Source: Myxococcus sp.
GTDB taxonomy: Bacteria; Myxococcota; Myxococcia; Myxococcales; Myxococcaceae
Direction: 5' to 3'
DNA: 64,000 nucleotides
NCBI GenBank assembly: GCA_014879945.1
Contig: JACSRE010000437.1
Span: forward strand, 1 to 64,000
Within the stretch, counting starts at the first letter, position 1. Every line of letters starts with the position of its first letter. Both the position numbers and the translations under genes were made by a program. The notes under the pieces were generated by a model. That model searched no databases and had not been told where the DNA came from. It saw nothing but the letters and a program-made list of their open reading frames with translations. Below, piece by piece: positions 28,122 to 36,851 of this stretch.

Positions 28122-29105
28122 ATGAAAGCAACGAAGTCGAATCCGAACCGGGCGTCGAAGTTCGTCGCCCTGCTGAAAGGCACCTCAAAGAAGAGCGTGC
28201 CGGCGGAACTGAATCGGGCCGTGAAGAAAGCGGCGGCGATTTTGAACCACCTCTTCGAGAACGAGCTCGGTGGGCGGTACACGCTGGGAGTACTGGTCCG
28301 CGACGCGATGGAGGACGCCACGTACGGCGATGCGGCGCTGGCCGCGTTCGCCGAGAAGCTGCACCTGGACGAGAGCACGCTGCGGATCCACGCGACGGTC
28401 ACGCGGGTCTGGGACGAAAAGGAGTTCAAGGCCCTGGCGAAGAGGCGGGGCGACACCAAGCCGAGCTACCGGCTCTCCTGGTCCCACTTCGTCCTGCTGG
28501 CAGGTGTTGAAGATGGTCGAACCCGCAACGCCCTCATCAGCGCCTCATTCGCCGAGGCCTTGTCCGAGAAGGCGCTCCGGTCTCTGCGCACCGGCCGGTC
28601 AGAGAGCGAAGGCGTAACCAACCCGCCGAGCAAGCGGCTGGACATCGTTGGTGCCGTGCGGGACATCGCTGACGCTGGAAGCCACCTTCAGTCGCTGCTG
28701 AGCGACGCAGCCGAGGGAACCGCGCCCACCATCGAGCAGCTCAAGAAGGCCGAGGAGGCGCTCAAGCAGATCGCGTCCCTGCTCAAGGCCGTACAGGAGC
28801 GCATCGCGCAGAGCGAGCTGGCCAGCGCGGCAGCCACCTCGCCAGTGCCGCAGTCTTCCACCGGGTCGCCGGTGGCAGAGCAGCGACGGGCCCCTGGATA
28901 CCAAGAGCCCGCTCCGGTGTCGTACCCTCCGACAGCACTGCCGGCCGGGCAGGCGATGGCCCAGCTCCCGTTTCAGGTCCCGTTCACCGCGCCCGCCGAC
29001 ATTCAGCCAGCGGTGCGCATCGTGCAGGCACCCGCGCCGGTTCAGTCCCCGATGTCGGCGCTCTCCAATGAAGCGCTCGGCCGGTTGAAGTCGCAGATCC
29101 CGTAG
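28122..29105 (+). CDS. DUF1016-N-like DNA-binding protein, unknown
   Basis: 327 aa from an ATG after AGAGGG. The N-terminal half contains AAFAEKLHLDESTLRIHATV and SYRLSWSHFVLLAGVED, a pattern like the DUF1016/YhcG N-terminal domain and some plasmid DNA-binding proteins (helix-turn-helix plus LSWSHF). The C-terminal 130 residues are Pro/Ala/Gln-rich and probably disordered. The nuclease half found in YhcG is missing. It could be an element regulator or partition-type protein. Sits 228 bases before the restriction operon. Confidence 0.62.
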   Translation: MKATKSNPNRASKFVALLKGTSKKSVPAELNRAVKKAAAILNHLFENELGGRYTLGVLVRDAMEDATYGDAALAAFAEKLHLDESTLRIHATVTRVWDEKEFKALAKRRGDTKPSYRLSWSHFVLLAGVEDGRTRNALISASFAEALSEKALRSLRTGRSESEGVTNPPSKRLDIVGAVRDIADAGSHLQSLLSDAAEGTAPTIEQLKKAEEALKQIASLLKAVQERIAQSELASAAATSPVPQSSTGSPVAEQRRAPGYQEPAPVSYPPTALPAGQAMAQLPFQVPFTAPADIQPAVRIVQAPAPVQSPMSALSNEALGRLKSQIP

Positions 29106-29125
29106 GACCGGCAGTCGACGGAAGT

Positions 29126-29139
29126 CCCCGACGTCGGGG
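29126..29139. repeat. 14-bp palindrome, copy 2
   Basis: CCCCGACGTCGGGG, identical to 22387-22400. It follows the 327-aa gene by 20 bases. It may be part of a terminator (it is followed by CTTCTCC) or a repeated operator. Confidence 0.5.
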
Positions 29140-29154
29140 GCTTCTCCACGGGCA

Positions 29155-29182
29155 GGGGGGGCGCGGAGTCGACCGCGCCCCC
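29155..29182 (+). terminator. Hairpin before the restriction operon
   Basis: GGGGGCGCGG and CCGCGCCCCC form a strong stem around AGTCGA, with GTTCCTCCTT downstream. Likely ends the 327-aa gene transcript. Confidence 0.5.
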
Positions 29183-29333
29183 GTTCCTCCTTCCACCGAT
29201 AGCAGCAGCTTGGCGAAGAGCCAGGTGCGACCCCTCGTGTCACGGGGGTGGCGCAAAATCAGGGGCTTGCTTGCACTCACCGCGAGGACTTCGCGGGCGG
29301 CTGAGGTAGATCTGCACCTCGGAGGGGTTGCTG

Positions 29334-31796
29334 ATGGCCATCAAGAAGTCGGAGCTCTACTCGTCGCTCTGGAAGAGCTGCGACGAGCTGCGCGGCGGCA
29401 TGGATGCCTCGCAGTACAAGGACTACGTCCTGGTCCTGCTGTTCGTGAAGTACGTCTCCGACAAGTGGGCGGGCCAGAAGGACGCGCTGCTCGACGTGCC
29501 GAAGGGCGGGAGCTTCGCCGACATGGTCGCCCTCAAGGGCGACAAAGAGATCGGCGACAAGATGAACAAGATCATCTCGAAGCTCGCCGAGAAGAACGAC
29601 CTCAAGGGCGTCATCGACGTCGCGGACTGGAACGACTCCGACAAGCTCGGCAAGGGCAAGGAGATGGTCGACCGGCTCTCCAACCTGGTCTCCATCTTCG
29701 ACACGCCCGCGCTCGACTTCAGGGGCAACCGGGCCGAGGGCGATGACCTGCTCGGTGACGCCTACGAATACCTGATGCGGCACTTCGCCACCGAGTCGGG
29801 CAAGAGCAAGGGGCAGTTCTACACCCCGGCCGAGGTCTCCCGAATCATGGCGCGGGTCATCGGCATCGGCGACGCCACCAAGGCGAACCAGACCATCTAC
29901 GACCCCACCTGCGGCTCCGGCTCGTTGCTGCTCAAGGCCTGGGACGAAGCGAAGAGCCACGCCGGCCGCGAGCTCGCCTCCTACGGGCAGGAGATGGACA
30001 ACGCCACCTGGGCGCTCGCCCGGATGAACATGATTCTCCACGACTGCACCACGGCGGAGATCTGGAAGGACAACACGCTCGCCGCGCCGCACTTCAAGGA
30101 CCCGAAAGGGGCGCTCAAGACCTTCGACTACGTGGTCGCAAACCCGCCGTTCTCCAACAAGGCGTGGATGACGGGGCTACACCCCGAGGAAGACGAGTTC
30201 AACCGCTTCGAGTTCGGCATCCCGCCGAAGAAGAACGGCGACTTCGCCTTCCTGCTGCACGTGCTCACGTCGCTCAAGAGCACTGGCAAGGGGGCCATCA
30301 TTCTGCCCCACGGAGTGCTCTTCCGAGGCGGGGCCGAGGCGACCATCCGGCGCGAGGTCGTCAAGCGCGGGTACATCAAGGGCATCATCGGCCTGCCGGC
30401 GAACCTCTTCTACGGCACCGGCATCCCCGCGTGCATCGTGGTTCTCGACAAGGAGAACGCCCAGTCGCGCAAGGGCATCTTCATGGTCGACGCATCGAAG
30501 GGCTTCATCAAGGACGGCAACAAGAACCGCCTGCGAGCCCAGGACCTCCACCGCATCGTCGACACCTTCAACAAGCAGCTCGAAGTGCCGCGCTACTCCC
30601 GCCTGGTGCCACTGTCGGAAATCGGCGATGAGAAGAACGACTTCAACCTGAACCTCCCGCGCTACATCGACAGCTCGGAGCCCGAGGACCTCCAAGACAT
30701 CGACGGCCACCTTCGGGGTGGCATCCCCGACCGAGACCTCGATGCGCTCGACCGCTACTGGAAGGTCTTCCCTTCGGTGCGCCAGCTCTTGTTCGAAGCA
30801 GCCGGCCGGCCTGGCTACAGCCGCTTGAAGGTGCCGCCCGCCGAATTGAAGGCGGCCATCTTCGCTCACCCGGAGTTCACGACCTTCAACAAGTCGGTGA
30901 CGGCGCTCTTCTCGAAGTGGCGCTCGGACAACACGAAGCGACTGATGGGCATCGCCAAGGGCGACAAGCCCAAGGCGCTCATCGACGAGTTGTCGGAGAG
31001 CCTCTTGGCCACGTTCAGCAAGGCGAAGCTGGTCGACGCCTACGACGTGTACCAGCACCTCATGGACTACTGGGCCGTGACGATGCAGGACGACGCGTAC
31101 CTCATCGCGCACGCCGGCTGGGTGGAGGCCGCGAAACCGAGGCTCATCGTCGAGACCAAGGAGCAGAAGAGCAAGGACGAGCCCGACTTCACCGTGGGCA
31201 AGCAGAAGTTCAAGTCGGACCTGGTTCCGGCGGCGCTGCTGGTCGAGCGTTACTTGTTCAAAGAGCGAACCGCCATTGAAGGCATCGAGGCAGAGCTGGC
31301 CTCGCTGGAGCACAAACTCGACGAATTGAAGGAGGAGCAGGGCGGAGAAGGTGGCCTCCTCGAAGAGGTTGTCGACGACAAGGGAAAGATCTCGAAGAAG
31401 GCAGTCGCGGCGCGGCTCAAGGAGATTGGGCGTGATGCCGAGGCCTCCGATGAGCGGCAGGCGCTTGCCGAGTACTCAGACGTGCTCGACAAGGAGGCCG
31501 AGGCGAAGGGCCGGCTCAAGGCTGCGCAAGCCACCTTGGAGGAGAACGTCGCCGCTCGGTACGGCAAGCTCTCGGCCGACGACATCACGTCGCTGGTGGT
31601 CGAAGACAAGTGGCTGGCGACGCTGTCGGCCGATGTTCAGACCGAACTTGATCGTGTCTCTCAGGCCCTCACTGGTCGCATCCGCCAACTTGCGGAGCGG
31701 TACGCTGCGACGCTCCCGGACGTCTCCGAAGAGGTTGCCGCTCTCGCCGCCAAGGTGCAGGCGCACCTGACGAGGATGGGGGCGCGGTGGAACTAA
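29334..31796 (+). CDS. hsdM: Type I restriction-modification methyltransferase subunit
   Basis: 820 aa N6-adenine methyltransferase. HsdM N-terminal helical domain (YKDYVLVLLFVKYVSD), SAM-binding motif DPTCGSGSLL (190-199) and catalytic NPPF (270-273). The remaining 350 residues extend well past the usual HsdM length; they include KPRLIVETKEQKSKDEPDF and a coiled coil. A ribosome site GGAGGGG precedes the ATG; a TTG at 29328 is in frame. Works with HsdS to methylate the host and with HsdR to cut unmodified DNA. Overlaps hsdS by 10 bases. Confidence 0.95.
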   Translation: MAIKKSELYSSLWKSCDELRGGMDASQYKDYVLVLLFVKYVSDKWAGQKDALLDVPKGGSFADMVALKGDKEIGDKMNKIISKLAEKNDLKGVIDVADWNDSDKLGKGKEMVDRLSNLVSIFDTPALDFRGNRAEGDDLLGDAYEYLMRHFATESGKSKGQFYTPAEVSRIMARVIGIGDATKANQTIYDPTCGSGSLLLKAWDEAKSHAGRELASYGQEMDNATWALARMNMILHDCTTAEIWKDNTLAAPHFKDPKGALKTFDYVVANPPFSNKAWMTGLHPEEDEFNRFEFGIPPKKNGDFAFLLHVLTSLKSTGKGAIILPHGVLFRGGAEATIRREVVKRGYIKGIIGLPANLFYGTGIPACIVVLDKENAQSRKGIFMVDASKGFIKDGNKNRLRAQDLHRIVDTFNKQLEVPRYSRLVPLSEIGDEKNDFNLNLPRYIDSSEPEDLQDIDGHLRGGIPDRDLDALDRYWKVFPSVRQLLFEAAGRPGYSRLKVPPAELKAAIFAHPEFTTFNKSVTALFSKWRSDNTKRLMGIAKGDKPKALIDELSESLLATFSKAKLVDAYDVYQHLMDYWAVTMQDDAYLIAHAGWVEAAKPRLIVETKEQKSKDEPDFTVGKQKFKSDLVPAALLVERYLFKERTAIEGIEAELASLEHKLDELKEEQGGEGGLLEEVVDDKGKISKKAVAARLKEIGRDAEASDERQALAEYSDVLDKEAEAKGRLKAAQATLEENVAARYGKLSADDITSLVVEDKWLATLSADVQTELDRVSQALTGRIRQLAERYAATLPDVSEEVAALAAKVQAHLTRMGARWN

Positions 31797-32974
31797 AAGC
31801 CGGTTTCAAGGACAGCGACGTTGGTCCGATCCCCGCCGACTGGGTCACGAACCCTTTCTTGGGCGTACTGCAAAAGATCGAGGCCAAGCGGCACCAAATT
31901 CTCGCGTCCGAGTACCTCGCAGCGGGCTCAATCCCGGTCGTGGACCAGGGCCAATCGGCGATAGCGGGCTACTCGGACCGCTTGGACAAGCGCCTTGTTC
32001 GTCCAGATGGCGGCGTGATCATCTTCGGCGACCACACGCGTACCGTGAAGTACGCGGACTTCGATTTTGTTGTCGGAGCCGACGGGACCCAACTCCTCAT
32101 CGGGAAGAACGGGAACGACACCCAATTCCTCTTCTACCAATTGCAGGCCAAGTCGATCCCGAGCACGGGCTATGCGCGGCATTTCAAGTTCGTGAAGGAG
32201 ATGGTGTTCCGAGTCCCGCCCGTCCCTGTGCAACGCGCCATCGCGGCGGCGCTGGGGGACGTGGACGCGCTACTGGCCGGGCTGGACAAGCTCATCGCCA
32301 AGAAGCGCGACCTCAAGCAGGCAGCGATGCAGCAGTTACTCACCGGCGAGACCAGGCTGCCTGGATTCCGAAAGGCCTGGGAGTTGACGACGCTCGGCCA
32401 CCTCTTTGAGTTCAGAAATGGAGTCAATGCGGACAAACGCGCCTACGGACGAGGCGTTCCGTTCATCAACGTCTTGGAGGTCATCACCAAACCGCATCTC
32501 CATGCTGGTGATGTCCCTGGAAGGGTGAGCCTCTCCCAGAGTCTCATCGAGGCCTACGCGGTACGGCGAGGCGACGTCGTCTTCAATAGAACCTCTGAGA
32601 CACAGGAGGAGGTCGCTCTCGCCTCGGTCTACATGGACACGACCACCGTGGTTTTCGGCGGCTTCGTCATTCGGGGCCGACCGAGTGGTGATCGCCTCGA
32701 CGCCACCTATTCGGGATACGCGCTGCGTGCCCCCGAGGTGCGGCAACAGCTCGTTGCCAAGGGCCAAGGCGCTATCCGCGCCAACGTTGGTCAATCAGAG
32801 ATGCGTACGGTTCGCATTCGGTTGCCCGAAGTGGACGAGCAGAAGGCGATTGCCGCCGCCCTCTGGGACATGGATGCCGAGGTTGCTGCGCTTGAAGCCC
32901 GCCGCGACAAGACCCGAGCCGTCAAACAGGGGATGATGCAGGAGTTGCTCTCGGGAAGGACGCGCCTCGTATGA
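31787..32974 (+). CDS. hsdS: Type I restriction-modification specificity subunit
   Basis: 395 aa with two target-recognition domains (about 1-150 and 195-345), each followed by a conserved helix (VQRAIAAALGDVDALLAGLDKLIAKKRD and EQKAIAAALWDMDAEVAAL...). The repeated AIAAAL-D-DA...L pattern marks the spacer helices. It sets the DNA sequence recognised by the complex. GTG start overlaps hsdM and its stop overlaps the hsdR start. Recognition sequence cannot be read from the gene. Confidence 0.94.
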   Translation: MELKAGFKDSDVGPIPADWVTNPFLGVLQKIEAKRHQILASEYLAAGSIPVVDQGQSAIAGYSDRLDKRLVRPDGGVIIFGDHTRTVKYADFDFVVGADGTQLLIGKNGNDTQFLFYQLQAKSIPSTGYARHFKFVKEMVFRVPPVPVQRAIAAALGDVDALLAGLDKLIAKKRDLKQAAMQQLLTGETRLPGFRKAWELTTLGHLFEFRNGVNADKRAYGRGVPFINVLEVITKPHLHAGDVPGRVSLSQSLIEAYAVRRGDVVFNRTSETQEEVALASVYMDTTTVVFGGFVIRGRPSGDRLDATYSGYALRAPEVRQQLVAKGQGAIRANVGQSEMRTVRIRLPEVDEQKAIAAALWDMDAEVAALEARRDKTRAVKQGMMQELLSGRTRLV

Positions 32975-35900
32975 GCGCCGTCGGCCAGATCGAAAAGAAG
33001 ACGCAAGCCCGCGTTCGCAAGCTCTTCTGCGACGACCTCAAGTACGAGTACCTCGGCGACCGAAGCGAGTCGGAGAACCGGAACGTCGAGACGGCCCGGC
33101 TCGAAGACTTCCTGATGAAGTACCAGGGCTTCATCGAGCGCGAGGACGGTGACGTTCTCGTGCGTCGCGCCATAGCGGAGTTCGTCAAGGCGGCCGAGAA
33201 CACCAGCCTCAGCCTCTACGACCGAAACCGCGCCGTGTACGGCCTGCTCCGGTACGGGGTGAAGGTGAAGGGCGAGGTCGGCACCAACACCGAAACGGTG
33301 TGGCTCATCGACTGGAAGACTCCCGAGCGCAACCAGTTCGCCATCGCCGAGGAAGTGACCGTCAAGCCGAACGACCCAAAGGCGCACGGCAAGCGGCCCG
33401 ACTTGGTGCTCTACGTCAACGGCATCGCGCTTGGCGTCCTAGAGCTGAAGCGGTCGACCGTCTCGGTGTCCGAGGGAATCCGGCAGAACCTCGACAATCA
33501 GAAGAAGGAGTTCATCCAGCCCTTCTTCTCCACCATGCAGCTCGTCATGGCGGGCAACGACACCGAGGGGCTGCGCTACGGCACCATCGAGACGCGTGAG
33601 AAGTACTACCTGACCTGGAAGGAGCTCGGCCCGGAGACCAACACGCTCGACCGAGGGCTCAAGCAGCTCTGCTCGAAGGCCCGCTTCCTGGAGCTGCTTC
33701 ACGACTTCGTCGTCTTCGACGCGGGCATCAAGAAGTTCTGCCGGCACAACCAGTACTTCGGAGTGAAGGCCGCGCAGGACCATGTGAAGCGCCGCGAGGG
33801 CGGCATCATCTGGCACACGCAGGGCAGCGGGAAGAGCCTGACGATGGTCTGGCTCACGAAGTGGATTCGTGAGCACGTCAAAGACGCTCGGGTCCTCATC
33901 ATCACCGACCGCACCGAGCTCGATGAGCAAATCGAGAAGGTCTTCATGGGCGTCAACGAGACCATCTACCGCACCAAGAGCGGCGCGGACCTGGTCTCGA
34001 CCCTGAACGCCACGACGCCTTGGCTCGTGTGCTCGCTAGTCCACAAGTTCGGAGGGAAGGAAGAAAGTGACGAAGAGGTCGCGGGCTACATCGAGGAGCT
34101 CAAGAAGGCCCTGCCGAAGGACTTCAAGGCCAAGGGCGACATCTTCGTCTTCGTCGACGAGTGCCACCGCACCCAGTCGGGCGAGCTGCACGACGCGATG
34201 ACGGCCATCCTCCCCAACGCCATGTTCATCGGCTTCACGGGCACGCCGCTCCTCAAGGCCGACAAGAAGCGAAGCATCGAGGTCTTCGGGCGGTACATTC
34301 ACACCTACAAGTTCGACGAAGCCGTGAAGGACGGCGTGGTGCTCGACCTCCGGTACGAGGCCCGCGACATCGACCAGGCCATCACGTCGCAGAAGAAGAT
34401 CGACCAGTGGTTCGACGCGAAGACCAAGGGCCTCACCGACCTCGCACGGGCCCAGCTCAAGGCGCGGTGGGGCACCATGCAGAAGGTGCTCTCCAGCCAA
34501 TCGCGGCTCCAGAAGATCGTCGCCGACATCCTCTTCGACATGGAGACCCGCGACCGGCTCAGCAGCGGGCGCGGTAACGCGCTCCTGGTCGCGGGAAGCA
34601 TCTACGAGGCGTGCAAGTTCTACGAGCTGTTCTCCAAGACGCCGCTCAAGGGGAAGTGCGCCATCATCACGTCCTACGCGCCCAAGGCCGCCGACATCAA
34701 AGGCGAAGAGAGCGGCGAAGGCGCAACGGACACGCTGGAGAAGTACGCCATCTACCAGCAGATGCTCGCCGACTGGTTCAACGAGTCGCCCGAGAAGGCC
34801 GTCGCCCGCGTCGAAGAATTCGAAAAGGTGGTGAAGAAGAAGTTCGTCGAAGAGCCGGCGCAGATGAAGCTGCTCATCGTCGTCGACAAGCTCCTCACCG
34901 GGTTCGACGCGCCGTCGGCCACCTACCTCTACATCGACAAGCAGATGCGCGACCACGGCCTCTTCCAGGCCATCTGCCGAGTGAATCGTCTCGACGGCGA
35001 CGACAAGGAGTACGGCTACATCGTCGACTACAAGGACCTCTTCAAGAGCCTGGAGGGGGCGGTCGAGGACTACACCTCGGGTGCGCTCGACGGCTACGCC
35101 AAGGAGGACGTCGCCGGCCTGCTGGAGGACCGGCTCGGCAAGGCGAAGGAGCGTCTGGAGGAGACCCGCGAAACGGTGAAGGCCCTCTGCCAGAAGGTCG
35201 AGGCCCCCCAGGATACCGAGGCGTATATCCGGTACTTCTGCGCCAAGGAATCCGGGAACGCGGCGCAGCTCAAGGCGAACGAGCAGCTCCGCCTGGCCCT
35301 CTACAAGCACGTCGCCGCCTTCATTCGCGCCTACGCGAACCTGGCGAACGAGCTGGAGGACGCCGGCTACAACAAGGCGGAAGTGGCGACCCTCAAGGCC
35401 GAGGTGGAGCACTTCGAGAAGGCGCGGACCGAAGTGAAGCTGGCCAGCGGCGACTACATCGACCTGAAGATGTACGAGCCTGCGATGCGGCACCTCATCG
35501 ACACGTACATCCAGGCCGAAGACAGCGAGAAGGTCTCGGCCTTCGATGACACGTCGCTCATCCAGCTCATCGTCGAGCGCGGTGTCGAGGCGGTGAAGGC
35601 GCTGCCCGCGTCAATCCAGAAGAACAAGGAGTCGGTGGCCGAGACGATTGAGAACAACGTCCGGAAGCTCATCGTCGACGAGCAACCCATCAACCCGAAG
35701 TACTACGAGGAGATGTCCCAGCTCCTCGACGCGCTCATGCAGAAGCGGCGCGAGCAGGCGCTGGAGTACCAGGAGTACCTGCGGCAAATCGTCGAGCTCA
35801 CCAAGAAGGTGAAGAACCCTGCCGTTGGTGGGAGCTACCCGAAGACGTTGAACACCACCGGCCGCCGTGCCCTGTACGACAACCTCGGGCGCAAGGAGGC

Positions 35901-36069
35901 GCTGGCGCTGGCTGTGGACGCCGGTGTTCGCGGGAACCTCCAGGACGGGTGGAGGACCAACACGTTCAAGGTGAAGAAGGTCAGGAACGCCATCAAGGCG
36001 GCGCTCGATGGCGATGAGGCCACCACCGACCGGATTCTGGAGCTGGTGAAGAAGAACGATGAGTACTGA
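32971..36069 (+). CDS. hsdR: Type I restriction endonuclease subunit
   Basis: 1032 aa. N-terminal nuclease domain with PDLVLYVNGIALGVLELKRS opening (D...E-x-K, about 142-161). SF2 translocase: QGSGKSLT (about 285-292), VDECHR (about 394-399), FTGTPL, and helicase motif VI region QAICRVNRLDG. The C-terminal helical region links to the methyltransferase. It cleaves unmodified DNA after ATP-driven translocation. ATG overlaps the hsdS stop as ATGA; the next gene overlaps its end by 11 bases. Confidence 0.95.
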   Translation: MSAVGQIEKKTQARVRKLFCDDLKYEYLGDRSESENRNVETARLEDFLMKYQGFIEREDGDVLVRRAIAEFVKAAENTSLSLYDRNRAVYGLLRYGVKVKGEVGTNTETVWLIDWKTPERNQFAIAEEVTVKPNDPKAHGKRPDLVLYVNGIALGVLELKRSTVSVSEGIRQNLDNQKKEFIQPFFSTMQLVMAGNDTEGLRYGTIETREKYYLTWKELGPETNTLDRGLKQLCSKARFLELLHDFVVFDAGIKKFCRHNQYFGVKAAQDHVKRREGGIIWHTQGSGKSLTMVWLTKWIREHVKDARVLIITDRTELDEQIEKVFMGVNETIYRTKSGADLVSTLNATTPWLVCSLVHKFGGKEESDEEVAGYIEELKKALPKDFKAKGDIFVFVDECHRTQSGELHDAMTAILPNAMFIGFTGTPLLKADKKRSIEVFGRYIHTYKFDEAVKDGVVLDLRYEARDIDQAITSQKKIDQWFDAKTKGLTDLARAQLKARWGTMQKVLSSQSRLQKIVADILFDMETRDRLSSGRGNALLVAGSIYEACKFYELFSKTPLKGKCAIITSYAPKAADIKGEESGEGATDTLEKYAIYQQMLADWFNESPEKAVARVEEFEKVVKKKFVEEPAQMKLLIVVDKLLTGFDAPSATYLYIDKQMRDHGLFQAICRVNRLDGDDKEYGYIVDYKDLFKSLEGAVEDYTSGALDGYAKEDVAGLLEDRLGKAKERLEETRETVKALCQKVEAPQDTEAYIRYFCAKESGNAAQLKANEQLRLALYKHVAAFIRAYANLANELEDAGYNKAEVATLKAEVEHFEKARTEVKLASGDYIDLKMYEPAMRHLIDTYIQAEDSEKVSAFDDTSLIQLIVERGVEAVKALPASIQKNKESVAETIENNVRKLIVDEQPINPKYYEEMSQLLDALMQKRREQALEYQEYLRQIVELTKKVKNPAVGGSYPKTLNTTGRRALYDNLGRKEALALAVDAGVRGNLQDGWRTNTFKVKKVRNAIKAALDGDEATTDRILELVKKNDEY

Positions 36070-36787
36070 CCACGCCATCCAGGTGCGCGGCATCAAGGTG
36101 CAGGTGGTCCGCAAGGCCATCAAGAACCTGCACCTCGGCGTGTACCCGCCCAATGGGCGCGTGCGCGTGGCCGCCCCGAAGGCGGTCTCCAACGACGCCG
36201 TGCGGCTCGCGGTCATCGGCAAGCTCGGGTGGATTGGTCGCCAGCGCCGCAAGTTCCTTGGGCAGGCCAGGCAGTCGAGGCGCGAGATGGTCAGCGGGGA
36301 GAGCCACTACTTCCTTGGACGGCGCTACCGGCTCCGGGTTGTCGAGTTCGAGGGCTCAGCCGCGCAGGGCGTGAAGGAGCGCCCCGGCATCATCGAGCTC
36401 AACGTTCGCGTCGGCGCGGGGACCTCCGGCCGCGAGGCCGTGCTCGATGCTTGGTATCGGGAGCAGCTCCGTGAGGTCGCAGGTTTGCTGATGGAGAAGT
36501 GGCAGCGGAAGCTGGGCGTCGAGGCGGCCGACTGGGGCATCAAGCGGATGAAGACGAAGTGGGGGGCGTGCAACGCAGATTCACGGCGCGTGTGGCTCAA
36601 TCTGGAGCTGGTGAAGTCGCCCCCGCAGTGCATCGAGTACATCGTGGTCCACGAGCTCGTGCATCTGGTGACCCGCCGCCACGACGAACGGTTCTTCTCG
36701 CTGATGGACCGCCACCTGCCGAGCTGGCGTGCCCGGCGCGAGCTGCTGAACTCAGCGCCGCTGCCGCATGTGGTGTGGCCATGCTGA
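36059..36787 (+). CDS. M48/YgjP-type (DUF45) metallopeptidase of the restriction operon
   Basis: 242 aa. Zinc-protease motif HELVHL at H198-H202, followed by RRHDERFFSLMDRHLPSWRA. The N-terminal part (VQVVRKAIKNLHLGVYPPNGRVRVAAP) and KTKWGACNADSRRVWLN match the YgjP/WLM-type DUF45 family, which often follows hsdR in type I operons; its job there is not settled. Overlaps hsdR by 11 bases. A decayed relative lies at 42457-42600. Confidence 0.9.
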   Translation: MSTDHAIQVRGIKVQVVRKAIKNLHLGVYPPNGRVRVAAPKAVSNDAVRLAVIGKLGWIGRQRRKFLGQARQSRREMVSGESHYFLGRRYRLRVVEFEGSAAQGVKERPGIIELNVRVGAGTSGREAVLDAWYREQLREVAGLLMEKWQRKLGVEAADWGIKRMKTKWGACNADSRRVWLNLELVKSPPQCIEYIVVHELVHLVTRRHDERFFSLMDRHLPSWRARRELLNSAPLPHVVWPC

Positions 36788-36851
36788 TCTTCATTGGCAA
36801 GCCAGACTGGTCTCGGTGTGCTGGGGCGTGGTCCAAGAAAGAGGGGGGGCG

